A DNA stretch of 47,338 nt from Luteolibacter sp. (lineage in GTDB: Bacteria > Verrucomicrobiota > Verrucomicrobiia > Verrucomicrobiales > Akkermansiaceae): contig JAUYNL010000050.1 of the NCBI GenBank assembly GCA_030696085.1, positions 1 to 47,338 of the forward strand, read 5' to 3'. Shown here piece after piece: positions 17,832 through 29,745 of the stretch (the first letter of the stretch is position 1; every line of letters starts with the position of its first letter). The notes under the pieces were generated by a model. The model searched no databases and had not been told where the DNA came from. It was given only the letters and a program-made list of their open reading frames with translations. The translations under genes were made by a program, and so were the position numbers.

Positions 17832-18917
17832 TCATGCCGCGGATTTGATTTTGAAGCCGCGCCAAGTGACGAAAAACAGAGTGAGTGCGGTAAGAGGAAG
17901 CACGTAGTGAAACAGCGCCACCTGATAGTCGCCCAGCGCTTCGTGCCGCGTGGCGGTGAAAATCAGGTGAATCAGATACGCGGCGTAAAACCCGAGGAAG
18001 ATCACGCCATTAAGCCGGGTGATGAGGTAGCCCGAGAAGAACACCGGCAGGCAGGCCACAGCCACACCGATCATCACCGGGATGTCGAAACGCAGCGCCT
18101 CGGAGGAAACCGCGATACCCGAGGGCGCGACGATGGAGCTGAATCCGATCACGCAGAGGATGTTGAAGATATTGCTGCCCACCGCATTGCCCACCGCGAT
18201 GTCGCGCTCCCCGCGCAAGGCGGCCACCACGGAAGTCGCCACCTCCGGCATCGAGGTGCCGGCTGCCACGATGGTGAGGCCGATGATGAGTTCCGAGACC
18301 TCGAAAGCCCGGGCGATGGCGACCGCGCTGTCCACCAGCCACTTGGATCCGAGCACCAGCCCGGCGAGCCCGACCAGCAGCAGACCGATGTTTTTCAGCC
18401 AGGCGGCGGGTTGTTTTGCATGGCCGAATTCAACCTCATATTCGGCCTTCACTGCGGCGCTGCCTTCCCTACGGCTCTGCCGGATCAAAAACACCGTGTA
18501 GGCCAGCACTCCGCCAAACAACAGGAGTCCGTCCCAGCGGCTGATGGTTCCGTCCAGACCCAGTAGAAACATCAGGATGGAAACGCCGATCATCACCGGC
18601 ACGTCGAAACGCACCAGTTGCTGGGCGACCACCAGCGGAATGATGAGGGCGGACAAGCCCAGAATGACCAGGATGTTGAAGATATTGCTTCCAACCACAT
18701 TGCCCATCGCCAGATCCGCCTGACCCTTGTATGCGGAGACCACGCTCACTGCGAGTTCCGGCGAACTGGTGCCGAAGGCCACCACCGTGAGGCCCACCAC
18801 CAGCGAGGAAACGCCCGCCGCGCCGGCGAGCCGCGAAGCGCCGCGAACGAGATATTCCGCGCCGCCAATGAGCAGGATCAATCCGAGAATGAGAAAAACG
18901 ATGGTGGAAACAGTCAT
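17832..18917 (-). CDS. CaCA-family Na+/Ca2+ (cation/cation) antiporter, YrbG type
   Basis: 361 residues from the ATG at 18917 (a second ATG at 18932 is possible). About ten membrane helices are arranged in two inverted halves. The two alpha-repeat motifs are clear: GLTVVAFGTSSPELAVSVVSA in the first half and GLTIVAAGTSMPEVATSVVAALRG in the second, each followed by GNxVGSNIFNIL. These carry the ion-binding Glu residues of sodium/calcium exchangers. The protein probably exports Ca2+ from the cytoplasm using a sodium or proton gradient. Ion specificity cannot be read from sequence. Confidence 0.92.
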   Translation of the reverse strand: MTVSTIVFLILGLILLIGGAEYLVRGASRLAGAAGVSSLVVGLTVVAFGTSSPELAVSVVSAYKGQADLAMGNVVGSNIFNILVILGLSALIIPLVVAQQLVRFDVPVMIGVSILMFLLGLDGTISRWDGLLLFGGVLAYTVFLIRQSRREGSAAVKAEYEVEFGHAKQPAAWLKNIGLLLVGLAGLVLGSKWLVDSAVAIARAFEVSELIIGLTIVAAGTSMPEVATSVVAALRGERDIAVGNAVGSNIFNILCVIGFSSIVAPSGIAVSSEALRFDIPVMIGVAVACLPVFFSGYLITRLNGVIFLGFYAAYLIHLIFTATRHEALGDYQVALFHYVLPLTALTLFFVTWRGFKIKSAA

Positions 18918-19088
18918 GGAAAAACGCAGCATTGGCGGGCGATCCTGGGTTTTCCAATCGGAAAATCCGCCGGGTTTTCCACTGACGCGATGTGGGCGCC
19001 GCTTGCATCGCTTGATTGACGGGGAAAACCGCCTACCGTCACGCCGATGTTCGGATGCAGGAATCAGAGTTGTGGAATACGGCGCAAA

Positions 19089-19667
19089 ATGAGCGGCATG
19101 ACCCGTGCGGCCGGGATCGCCCCCGCTCCGGCACCCGGGTTGCGGGAGATTGCCGGACAATTCCACCTCTCGACCGGTGAATCGTTGCTGGAGGCGTCCG
19201 AATCCCGCTTGCTGACGCTGGTTTTCCTCCGCCACTTCGGCTGCACCTTCACCCGCCAGATTTTGCGGCGCTTGGAGGAATTCGAGCAATCGGCGGACGC
19301 CCACGGCGCGGAACTCGTGCTCGTCCACATGCTCAAGAACGGCGGGGAAGTCCGCTATCTCGGCAACCACGGCGATGTCCGCCGCATCGCGGACCCATAT
19401 TGCGAGCTCTATCGGGCCTTCGGCCTGGGACGTGGCGGCTTGCCCGAACTCTTCGGACCGCGCGTCTGGTGGCTTGGCGCTGTCTCGGTCTTCAAGGGTT
19501 GTGGAGTCGGCCACCTCGCCGGCAACGCCCTGCAAATGCCCGGTGCCTTTCTTTTCAAGCATGGAAAAATCATCTCCTCGCAGCGTGCCAGGTTCGCCTC
19601 AGACCTGCCGGACATTCCCGCGCTCTTCGCCGCACTCACGCCCGCCCCGCCAAACAAATCCGCATGA
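19089..19667 (+). CDS. Peroxiredoxin-like (AhpC/TSA_2, SelL-related) protein with a single catalytic-site Cys
   Basis: About 192 residues from the ATG at 19089; starts at 19047 or 19098 are possible. The thioredoxin-like fold is seen in LTLVFLRHFGCTFTRQILRRLEEF, where family members have CxxC or CxxU; here the second position is Thr (CTFT). The C-terminal part GNALQMPGAFLFKHGKIISSQRA is typical of AhpC/TSA_2. The protein probably has a redox role but the missing resolving residue makes the mechanism uncertain. It overlaps the next gene by an ATGA junction. Confidence 0.75.
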   Translation: MSGMTRAAGIAPAPAPGLREIAGQFHLSTGESLLEASESRLLTLVFLRHFGCTFTRQILRRLEEFEQSADAHGAELVLVHMLKNGGEVRYLGNHGDVRRIADPYCELYRAFGLGRGGLPELFGPRVWWLGAVSVFKGCGVGHLAGNALQMPGAFLFKHGKIISSQRARFASDLPDIPALFAALTPAPPNKSA

Positions 19668-20407
19668 ATCCGCCGCGCATCGCCGCCCGTTTGCTGTTGC
19701 TGGTGATCGCGGGATTTCTCGTCTCCTGCATCGACAGCCGCGAGGAGTTCTGGCTCGAGGCTAATGGCAGCGGCCGCGCGGAAATCACCTGCTCGCTGCC
19801 CGCCGCAGCCGCCCGTCTCCATGGCGGAAATGTGGGAATCGATCACATGGTAGCCACATTTCTGAGGGAAACCCCCGCCATCACACGATCCAGCCATGCG
19901 GTGCGCACCGAGGGCGAGCGGACGACGGTGACGCTGAAGCTGGCTTTCGATTCCGCGATGGATCTGGCGGAAATCGCATCCAGCCCGGCCATCGCCCGCC
20001 TGCCTGGCGCGGCCACGCATCTCGCCGGTGAGGTGACGACGAAACTCAGCGGCCGCACGCTGCATCTCAAGCGCAGTGTTTCCCCGGGCAAAGCGCTGCC
20101 CGGTGCCGCATTCCTGCCCGCCTCACAACTCGATGGTTTCCGCTTGGTCACCATCATGCACCTGCCGGCCGCCGTGAAGGAATCCAATGCCACGCGGGTG
20201 GAAAACGGCGGCCGCACCCTCGTTTGGGAAACCCCGATGGCCCTCGCCGTGATCTCGCCGGTCGTCAATCGTTTCCAAATCGACATTCCGATTCCCTGGA
20301 CGCTCATTTCCTGCATCACCATCCCGCTGACGCTGGCTTGCGGAGTCGTCATCCTGCGGCTGAGAAAACCCACCTCAAAGCCTGACCCCGGACAAGTTAC
20401 GCCTTGA
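19664..20407 (+). CDS. Lipoprotein with C-terminal membrane anchor, function unknown
   Basis: 247 residues. The signal peptide ends in a lipobox (LVSC, Cys22), so the N-terminus is predicted to be lipidated. The middle is a single extracytoplasmic domain of mixed strand character. A hydrophobic helix near 207-232 (IPWTLISCITIPLTLACGVVILRL) ends in a basic tail, giving a second anchor. This layout recalls LppM-type lipoproteins, but I do not recognise the family with confidence. The ATG overlaps the stop of the peroxiredoxin-like gene (ATGA), so the two are translationally coupled. Confidence 0.7.
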   Translation: MNPPRIAARLLLLVIAGFLVSCIDSREEFWLEANGSGRAEITCSLPAAAARLHGGNVGIDHMVATFLRETPAITRSSHAVRTEGERTTVTLKLAFDSAMDLAEIASSPAIARLPGAATHLAGEVTTKLSGRTLHLKRSVSPGKALPGAAFLPASQLDGFRLVTIMHLPAAVKESNATRVENGGRTLVWETPMALAVISPVVNRFQIDIPIPWTLISCITIPLTLACGVVILRLRKPTSKPDPGQVTP

Positions 20408-20432
20408 TATGGCGATTTCCATGGATTATCGA
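20404..20432 (+). promoter_or_regulatory. Predicted leaderless promoter of the VapB-VapC pair
   Basis: TTGATA (20404-20409), a 17-bp spacer and TATCGA (20427-20432) sit 6 bp before the ATG at 20439. Transcription should start at or next to the start codon. Two near-identical words, CGATTTCCATG (20413) and CGATTTTCCATG (20430), form a direct repeat across the promoter and may be the operator for the antitoxin. Confidence 0.6.
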
Positions 20433-20438
20433 TTTTCC

Positions 20439-20684
20439 ATGAAAACGACGGTTACACGGAAAAACATGGTTACCATCCCGGCCGCCTTGGGACGCAGCTT
20501 ATCGATCACACCGGGCTGCATGCTGGATTGGTCGCCGGTGGAGGAACGGCCGGGAGAAATCCGGGTGCGGGTGATTCCCAAGCGGGGCGACTCCGCCCGC
20601 AGCCTCAAAGGAGCGGGAAGAGCCTTCTCGCCCGAGCGCGATGCGGTGGCGGAATTGGTGGGGGAACGCGCGGCGGAGGGCTGA
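20439..20684 (+). CDS. AbrB/MazE-type antitoxin (VapB-like)
   Basis: 81 residues from the ATG at 20439. Upstream ATGs at 20409 and 20421 are rejected because they fall in the predicted promoter. The N-terminus MKTTVTRKNMVTIPAALGRSLSI is the swapped-hairpin AbrB DNA-binding fold. The C-terminal tail (FSPERDAVAELVGERAAEG) is suited to bind the toxin. It is 3 bp upstream of a PIN-domain gene. Such antitoxins bind the toxin and repress their own promoter. Confidence 0.85.
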   Translation: MKTTVTRKNMVTIPAALGRSLSITPGCMLDWSPVEERPGEIRVRVIPKRGDSARSLKGAGRAFSPERDAVAELVGERAAEG

Positions 20685-20687
20685 CCC

Positions 20688-21107
20688 ATGGCCTATCTTC
20701 TGGATACATCCGCATTGCTGGCCCATTACCGGGATGAACCCGGTGCGGAACGGGTGCAGGCGCTTTTTGACGAGGACAACTCGGAGTTGCTGCTGGCAAG
20801 CGTGTCACTGCCAGAGCTCGCCCGACGCTTGAAAGACCTCGGTGCAAGTCCGGATGAGGCACGCAATGTGGTCCGCCAATACGCCGAGACACTCGACGAA
20901 ATCGTCCCAGTGGATCAACAGGTCGCCGAGATGTCTTTCGATCTGATCTGTCGTTTGCCGGCACGACTGCCACTCGTGGACGCCCTGATCGCAGCGGCGG
21001 CGATGAGCCGACAAGCCACTCTGGTCCATCGCGACGCCCACATGCGGGCAATCCCCGCAAAGCTGCTGGCACAACTCGATTTGGATACCAGTTCCACGCC
21101 CGGATGA
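20688..21107 (+). CDS. PIN-domain ribonuclease toxin, VapC family
   Basis: 139 residues. The PIN fold acidic residues are visible: Asp6 in YLLDTSALLAHY, Glu in LASVSLPELARRL, Asp in LPLVDALIAAAAM, and a later acidic position in TLVHRDAHM. VapC toxins cleave tRNA or rRNA in a Mg2+-dependent way and are held inactive by the cognate antitoxin, here the AbrB-type protein 3 bp upstream. The pairing and spacing make a type II toxin-antitoxin module very likely; the RNA target is unknown. Confidence 0.9.
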   Translation: MAYLLDTSALLAHYRDEPGAERVQALFDEDNSELLLASVSLPELARRLKDLGASPDEARNVVRQYAETLDEIVPVDQQVAEMSFDLICRLPARLPLVDALIAAAAMSRQATLVHRDAHMRAIPAKLLAQLDLDTSSTPG

Positions 21108-21200
21108 GGCGATTCGGAAATCCAAAATTCATCCTTGCCTGCTGGAAATGAGAAGCAATTCGCCTTGCGGGCCGGGCCTCCGGGCGGCAAGCATCGCGCC

Positions 21201-22532
21201 GTGACTCCGCATCTTGAAGATCTGTTTTCCTTCCTGCGATTTCCGAGCATCTCCACGGATTCGCGGCATGCGGCTGACGTCCGCGCATGCGCCGATTGGC
21301 TGCTCGCCAAGCTCACCGGCATGGGACTCACCGCGCGGCTTCACGAGACACCGAGACACCCGGTCGTCGTCGCCCGCAATGCCCATGTGCCGGGGCTGCG
21401 CACGGTGCTCATCTACGGCCATTACGACGTGCAACCGGTCGATCCGCTCGATCTATGGACGAGCGATCCGTTCCTGCCGGAAATCCGCGACGGCAGAATC
21501 TGGGCCCGCGGAGCCACGGACAACAAAGGCCAGATGATGGCCCACGTGCTGGGAGTGGAAAAATCCCTGCGCGAAAGCGCCAGCCTGCCGGTCAATCTGA
21601 TCTTCCTCTTCGAGGGCGAGGAGGAAATCGGCAGCCCGAACCTCGCCTCATTCCTTCTCCAGCATCGCGACGAACTCCGCTGCGATGTCATCGCCATTTC
21701 GGACACCGGCATGGTCGCTCCCGGCGTGCCCACGCTGGGTTACGGCCTGCGCGGCATCACCTGCTGCGAGGCCATCCTGCGCGGCCCCAAGGGCGATCTC
21801 CACTCCGGCCTCTTCGGCGGGGCCGTGGCGAATCCCGCCGCCGCCATCGCACGTCTCGTCGCCAGCATGCACGACCCGGACGGCCGCGTGGCAATTGCCG
21901 GATTCTACGATCAGGTCCGGCCCCTGGAAACCTGGGAGCGCGAGATGTGGGCGCGCGTCCCCAGCGTGGGCGATGCGGATTTCCTCGAAGTGACCGGCTC
22001 GCCCGGCCTGTTCGGCGAGCCCGGCTACAGCTCGGCGGAACGCGTCTGGGCGCGCCCGACCGCGGAAGTCAACGGCATCGGTGGCGGCTATCAGGGAGAG
22101 GGCTCCAAGACCGTGCTTCCCGCCGACGCTTTCGCCAAGCTCTCGTTCCGTCTCGTCCCGGATCAGCAACCGGAAGTCATCATGCAACAGGTGAAACAGC
22201 ACCTCGAAAGGAATTGCCCGCCGGGCGTGGAAATCGAAGTGGTCCCCGGCCACGACGGCAAACCCTACCTCTCCGATCCCAACTCGAAGTTCGGCCTCGC
22301 CGCCCAGGCCGCCCTGCGCGCCGCCTTCAACGCCGAACCCGTGCTCATCCGCGAGGGAGGCAGCATCCCCATCGTGCAAACCTTCCGCGACATCCTCGGC
22401 GCGGACACCCTCTTGTTAGGACTCGCCCTGCCCGACGCCCAGATCCACGCTCCCAACGAAAACTTCCCCGTCGCCAACTTCGAAGCCGGCATCCTCCTCA
22501 ACCAGGCGCTGCTCAAGGAGCTGGCGAAATAA
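21201..22532 (+). CDS. M20/M25/M40-family metallo-dipeptidase
   Basis: 443 residues from the GTG at 21201; a TTG at 21135 would add 22 residues with no family similarity. Zinc-site motifs are visible: VLIYGHYDVQPVDP, then RGATDNKGQMMAHV with the bridging Asp, then the catalytic pair in FEGEEEIGSPN. A dimerisation domain follows, with DLHSGLFGGAVANPA and GIGGGYQGEGSKTVLP. It is closest to dipeptidase/carboxypeptidase members of the family and is probably cytoplasmic, cleaving dipeptides. The next gene, glnS, follows after 5 bp, so they may be co-transcribed. Confidence 0.9.
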   Translation: MTPHLEDLFSFLRFPSISTDSRHAADVRACADWLLAKLTGMGLTARLHETPRHPVVVARNAHVPGLRTVLIYGHYDVQPVDPLDLWTSDPFLPEIRDGRIWARGATDNKGQMMAHVLGVEKSLRESASLPVNLIFLFEGEEEIGSPNLASFLLQHRDELRCDVIAISDTGMVAPGVPTLGYGLRGITCCEAILRGPKGDLHSGLFGGAVANPAAAIARLVASMHDPDGRVAIAGFYDQVRPLETWEREMWARVPSVGDADFLEVTGSPGLFGEPGYSSAERVWARPTAEVNGIGGGYQGEGSKTVLPADAFAKLSFRLVPDQQPEVIMQQVKQHLERNCPPGVEIEVVPGHDGKPYLSDPNSKFGLAAQAALRAAFNAEPVLIREGGSIPIVQTFRDILGADTLLLGLALPDAQIHAPNENFPVANFEAGILLNQALLKELAK

Positions 22533-22537
22533 ATACA

Positions 22538-24223
22538 ATGACTGACGACTCCATCACCAAACCCGACTTCATACGCGAGATCATCGCAGATGACCTCGCC
22601 TCCGGCAAACACGCCACCATCATCACCCGCTTCCCGCCGGAGCCTAACGGCTACCTGCACATCGGCCATGCCAAGTCGATCTGCCTGAACTTCGGCATCG
22701 CGCTGGAGAACCGCTCCGTCGCGGCGAAATGCCACCTGCGTTTCGATGATACCAACCCGGAGAAGGAGGAGAGCGAATACGTGGAGAGCATCAAGCAGGA
22801 CGTCACATGGCTCGGCTTCGATTGGGGCGACAATCTCTATTTCGCCAGCGATTATTTCCAGTTCTTCTACGATTGCGCCGTGCAACTCATCAAGGATGGC
22901 AAGGCCTATGTCGATGACGATAGCGCCGAGGAAATGCGGGTGAAACGCGGCAATCTCACCACGCCCGGCAGCCGCTCGGCATGCGCGGAGCGGGGCGTGG
23001 AGGAAAACCTCGCCCTGTTCGAAAGAATGCGCGCCGGAGATTTCAAGGAGGGCGAATGCGTGTTGCGCGCCCGCATCGACATGGCGGCCGCGAACATGAA
23101 CCTGCGCGATCCGGTCCTCTATCGCATCATGCACGCCCATCATCACAACACCGGCGGCTCCTGGTGCATCTATCCGATGTATGACTTCGCCCATCCGCTG
23201 GAGGATGCGCTGGAACACGTCACCCACTCGCTCTGCACGCTGGAGTTCGAGAACCACCGCCCGCTTTACGACTGGTTCATTGAAAATTGTCCGGTGCCCT
23301 CCCGGCCGCGCCAGATCGAATTCGCGCGGCTGAACCTCACCTATACCGTGATGAGCAAGCGCAAGCTGCTCCAGCTCGTGCAGGAAGGCCTCGTGACCGG
23401 CTGGGACGATCCGCGGCTGCCGACGATTTCCGGCCTGCGCCGCCGCGGTTATCCGACCGCCGCCATCCGGGATTTCTGCAAACGCATCGGCATCACCAAG
23501 TTCAACAGCACCACCGATGTCGCGCTGCTGGAGTTCGAAGTGCGCGATATCCTCAACCGCGAGGCTCCGCGCCGCATGGCCGTGCTCGATCCCTTGAAAG
23601 TCCTGCTAGAAAACCGCGCGGACGAAGCGCTGGCCCACGCCGATGTGCCGAACCACCCGCAAAACCCGGAGATGGGAGCGCGCGTGATCCCCTTCGGCCC
23701 TGAAATCTGGATCGAACGCGAGGACTTCATGGAGGACCCGCCGAAGAAGTTCCACCGGCTCGGCCCGGAGCGCCATGTCCGCCTTCGCGGCGGTCCCATC
23801 ATCCGTTGCGTTTCGTTTGAAAAGGACGACGATGGAATCATCACCCTCATCCGTGCGGAAATTCTTCCCGGCACGGTGGGCAGTGACGCCCCGGAAGGCG
23901 TGCAATGCAAGGCAGCCATCCATTGGGTCGATGCCGCCTCCGGCGTCGATGCCGAAGTGCGCCTCTACGACCGTCTTTTCAGCGTGGAGAATCCGGATGC
24001 GGCGGAAGCCGGCTTTACCAGTGTCCTGAATCCCGACTCACTCAAAACCATCCGCGCGAAGATCGAGCCCGCGCTCGCCGGGGCCGAAGCCGGATTTTCC
24101 TGCCAGTTTGAGCGCGTCGGTTACTTCGTGGCCGATAGCAAGGACCACCAGCCCGGCGTGAAACCCGTCTTCAACCGCACCGTCGCCCTCAAGGATTCCT
24201 GGGGCAAACAGTCGGGGCGATGA
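22538..24223 (+). CDS. glnS: Glutaminyl-tRNA synthetase
   Basis: 561 residues from the ATG at 22538. It charges tRNA-Gln with glutamine. Class I motifs are clear: RFPPEPNGYLHIGHAKS (HIGH region), RFDDTNPEKEESEYVESIKQDVTWLGFD, and VMSKRKL (KMSKS equivalent). The C-terminal beta-barrel anticodon-binding region includes LRGGPIIRC and VFNRTVALKDSW. The length matches bacterial GlnRS. Presence of GlnRS means this organism need not make Gln-tRNA by amidation. Confidence 0.97.
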   Translation: MTDDSITKPDFIREIIADDLASGKHATIITRFPPEPNGYLHIGHAKSICLNFGIALENRSVAAKCHLRFDDTNPEKEESEYVESIKQDVTWLGFDWGDNLYFASDYFQFFYDCAVQLIKDGKAYVDDDSAEEMRVKRGNLTTPGSRSACAERGVEENLALFERMRAGDFKEGECVLRARIDMAAANMNLRDPVLYRIMHAHHHNTGGSWCIYPMYDFAHPLEDALEHVTHSLCTLEFENHRPLYDWFIENCPVPSRPRQIEFARLNLTYTVMSKRKLLQLVQEGLVTGWDDPRLPTISGLRRRGYPTAAIRDFCKRIGITKFNSTTDVALLEFEVRDILNREAPRRMAVLDPLKVLLENRADEALAHADVPNHPQNPEMGARVIPFGPEIWIEREDFMEDPPKKFHRLGPERHVRLRGGPIIRCVSFEKDDDGIITLIRAEILPGTVGSDAPEGVQCKAAIHWVDAASGVDAEVRLYDRLFSVENPDAAEAGFTSVLNPDSLKTIRAKIEPALAGAEAGFSCQFERVGYFVADSKDHQPGVKPVFNRTVALKDSWGKQSGR

Positions 24224-24344
24224 CCCCTGCGCTGTTTCCTCCTCATTCCCCACCCCGCCGTCACCACCACCACCGCCCGTTGACAACGAAACGAATCTGA
24301 ATTTCCCGCGCATTCCCGAAGCAATCCATTCCATCCAATTCCGA

Positions 24345-25338
24345 ATGCCATCCCTGCTCGATATCCGGGATCTGAAAGTCCACTTCCATACCCGTGACGG
24401 AGTGGTCAAGGCGGTCGATGGCGTTTCGCTGAAAGTCGAGGCCGGCGAAATCGCGGGCATCGTCGGGGAGTCCGGCTCGGGGAAATCCGTCACCGCCTAC
24501 TCGTTGTTAGGGCTGATCCCGATGCCGCCGGGCCGCATCGAGGGCGGTCGCGCCTTGTTTCAAGGCACCGACCTTCTGCGCCTCGGCGAGCGCGAGTTGA
24601 ACACCTACCGCGGGCGGAAAATTTCGATGATTTTCCAGGACCCCATGACCTCGCTCAACCCCTACCTGCGCGTCAGCACGCAGTTGGTCGAGCCCTTGGC
24701 CATCCATGAAAAACTCCGCGGCAAGCCCGCGCTCCACCGCGCGATCGGAGCGCTCGAACAAGTGGGCATCGAAAACGCGGCCGCCCGCATCCACGAGTAC
24801 CCGCACGAGTTTTCCGGCGGCATGCGCCAGCGGGTGATGATCGCCATGGCCCTGATCACCAAGCCGGACCTGCTCATCGCCGACGAACCGACCACCGCGC
24901 TCGACGTGACCGTGCAGAAACAAGTGCTCGATGTCATCCGCAAGCTCCAGCGCGAGACCGGCACCGCCGTGATCTTCATCACCCACGATCTGGCGGTGGT
25001 GCATGAGATGTGCGACACCGTGAGCGTGCTTTACGCCGGACGCGTGGTCGAAAGCGCCCCGGCGTCCGACTTGATCCGGCATCCGCTGCATGCCTACACC
25101 CGCGGACTTTACCGCTCCAATCCATCCGCCCACGCCAAGGGGGAGGATCTCTACACGATTCCCGGACTGCCGCCCGACCTCTCGCGACTGCCCTGCGGCT
25201 GCGCTTTCCGCCCGCGCAACACCCTCGGCGACGCCTCGCTCTGCCTCACCGACCGCCCGCCGGAACTCATCGAGGCCAGCCCCGGCCACTTCGTGCAAAA
25301 CTGCCCCGGCTGCCTCGCCGTCCATCCGTCCACGGCCC

Positions 25339-25346
<8 letters not shown>
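24345..25346 (+). CDS. DppD/OppD-type peptide ABC transporter ATPase
   Basis: 333 residues. Walker A GESGSGKS, Q-loop SMIFQDPMTSLNP, signature EFSGGMRQRVMIA, Walker B LLIADEPTTALDVTVQ, and the H-loop ITHDLAVVHEM. The C-terminal extension has the cysteine-rich motif of the OppD/DppD subfamily (CGCAFRPRN, then CPGC). It energises uptake of di- or oligopeptides together with the next gene. Neither permeases nor a peptide-binding protein are adjacent, so the pair must work with components encoded elsewhere. A 121-bp gap precedes it, with TTGACA at 24280 but no good -10. Confidence 0.9.
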
Positions 25347-26118
<772 letters not shown>

Positions 26119-26131
26119 ATCCGCGGTAATC

Positions 26132-26434
26132 TCAGTGCCCCTCGCCGCGGGCCAGAAGCTCCGCCTCCTCCTCGTGCGAGTGGATTTGCAGGGAAACCTG
26201 CACATCCTCCCGCTCGGTGGCGGCCTTGAGCACGTTGCGGATCGCCGATGCGGTGAAGCCATTGCGGCCGATCAGCACGGCGACATCCGCCTTGGCCAGA
26301 ACGAGCTTGAAACGCACTTTCTTGGGCGCGAGTTCCGCCACCTTCAACTGCGCCTGGGACGGATCGTCGATGAGCTTCACCGCCACATACTGAAGAAAAT
26401 TCCGCAAGCGTTCCGTCACAGGTTCCATGTCCAT
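26132..26434 (-). CDS. KH-domain RNA-binding protein (KhpA/YlqC-like)
   Basis: 100 residues from the ATG at 26434 (ATG at 26428 also possible). The type II KH domain has the GxxG loop in [20 protein letters not shown], after [16 protein letters not shown], the typical N-terminal helix. KhpA proteins bind many RNAs and often work with KhpB. The C-terminus adds an acidic tail ([13 protein letters not shown]). It is transcribed away from ligA across a 266-bp gap that contains a perfect palindrome. No ribosomal-protein or rimM neighbours are present, unlike in Firmicutes. Confidence 0.85.
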   Translation of the reverse strand: MDMEPVTERLRNFLQYVAVKLIDDPSQAQLKVAELAPKKVRFKLVLAKADVAVLIGRNGFTASAIRNVLKAATEREDVQVSLQIHSHEEEAELLARGEGH

Positions 26435-26549
26435 GAGAATGGCGCGGGATCCCCGCCGCGGCAAGTCCGGGTTCGCATGGAATCAAACCATGCACCATCT
26501 CACCCCCGCCCCCCCCTGTTCCCCGCTCTCCCGTTTCACCCCTCTACAA

Positions 26550-26595
26550 AAACCTGCAGTTCCCGCGTGCGGCCGCACGCGGGAACTGCAGGTTT
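26550..26595. repeat. 46-bp perfect palindrome (REP-like element)
   Basis: Two exact 21-bp arms (26550-26570 and 26575-26595) flank a self-complementary GGCC centre; the core reads CCCGCGTGCGGCCGCACGCGGG. It lies between two divergent gene starts, so a terminator role is unlikely. It resembles REP sequences spread by Y1 transposases; a fragment of such a gene is at the start of the window. The rest of the 266-bp gap (26435-26700) holds C-rich sequence and the ligA promoter. Confidence 0.75.
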
Positions 26596-26643
26596 GGAGC
26601 TGGTGGACGTGTGGGGTGGGTCGGTGGACTGGGGCGGGCTTGA

Positions 26644-29607
<2,964 letters not shown>

Positions 29608-29745
29608 CGGCAGGCCGTGACCGGCACGAATCAGGCGGATGCAAGCTGCGGGTTTCCCGGATCATCAAGGAATCCGATATTTCTTGTCTCGTGGCTTGCG
29701 GCGGGCGGGATACCTGCCATTCTGCGGCGGTTTGCATTCCCGGCC

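Noticed and set aside
21287..22537. N-terminal extension of glnS by ~417 codons
   Set aside because: The extension is the M20 peptidase gene in another frame, arginine-rich and without similarity; GlnRS begins at the ATG at 22538.
24280..24308. TTGACA at 24280 as promoter of the DppD-type gene
   Set aside because: No acceptable -10 lies at 15-19 bp spacing.
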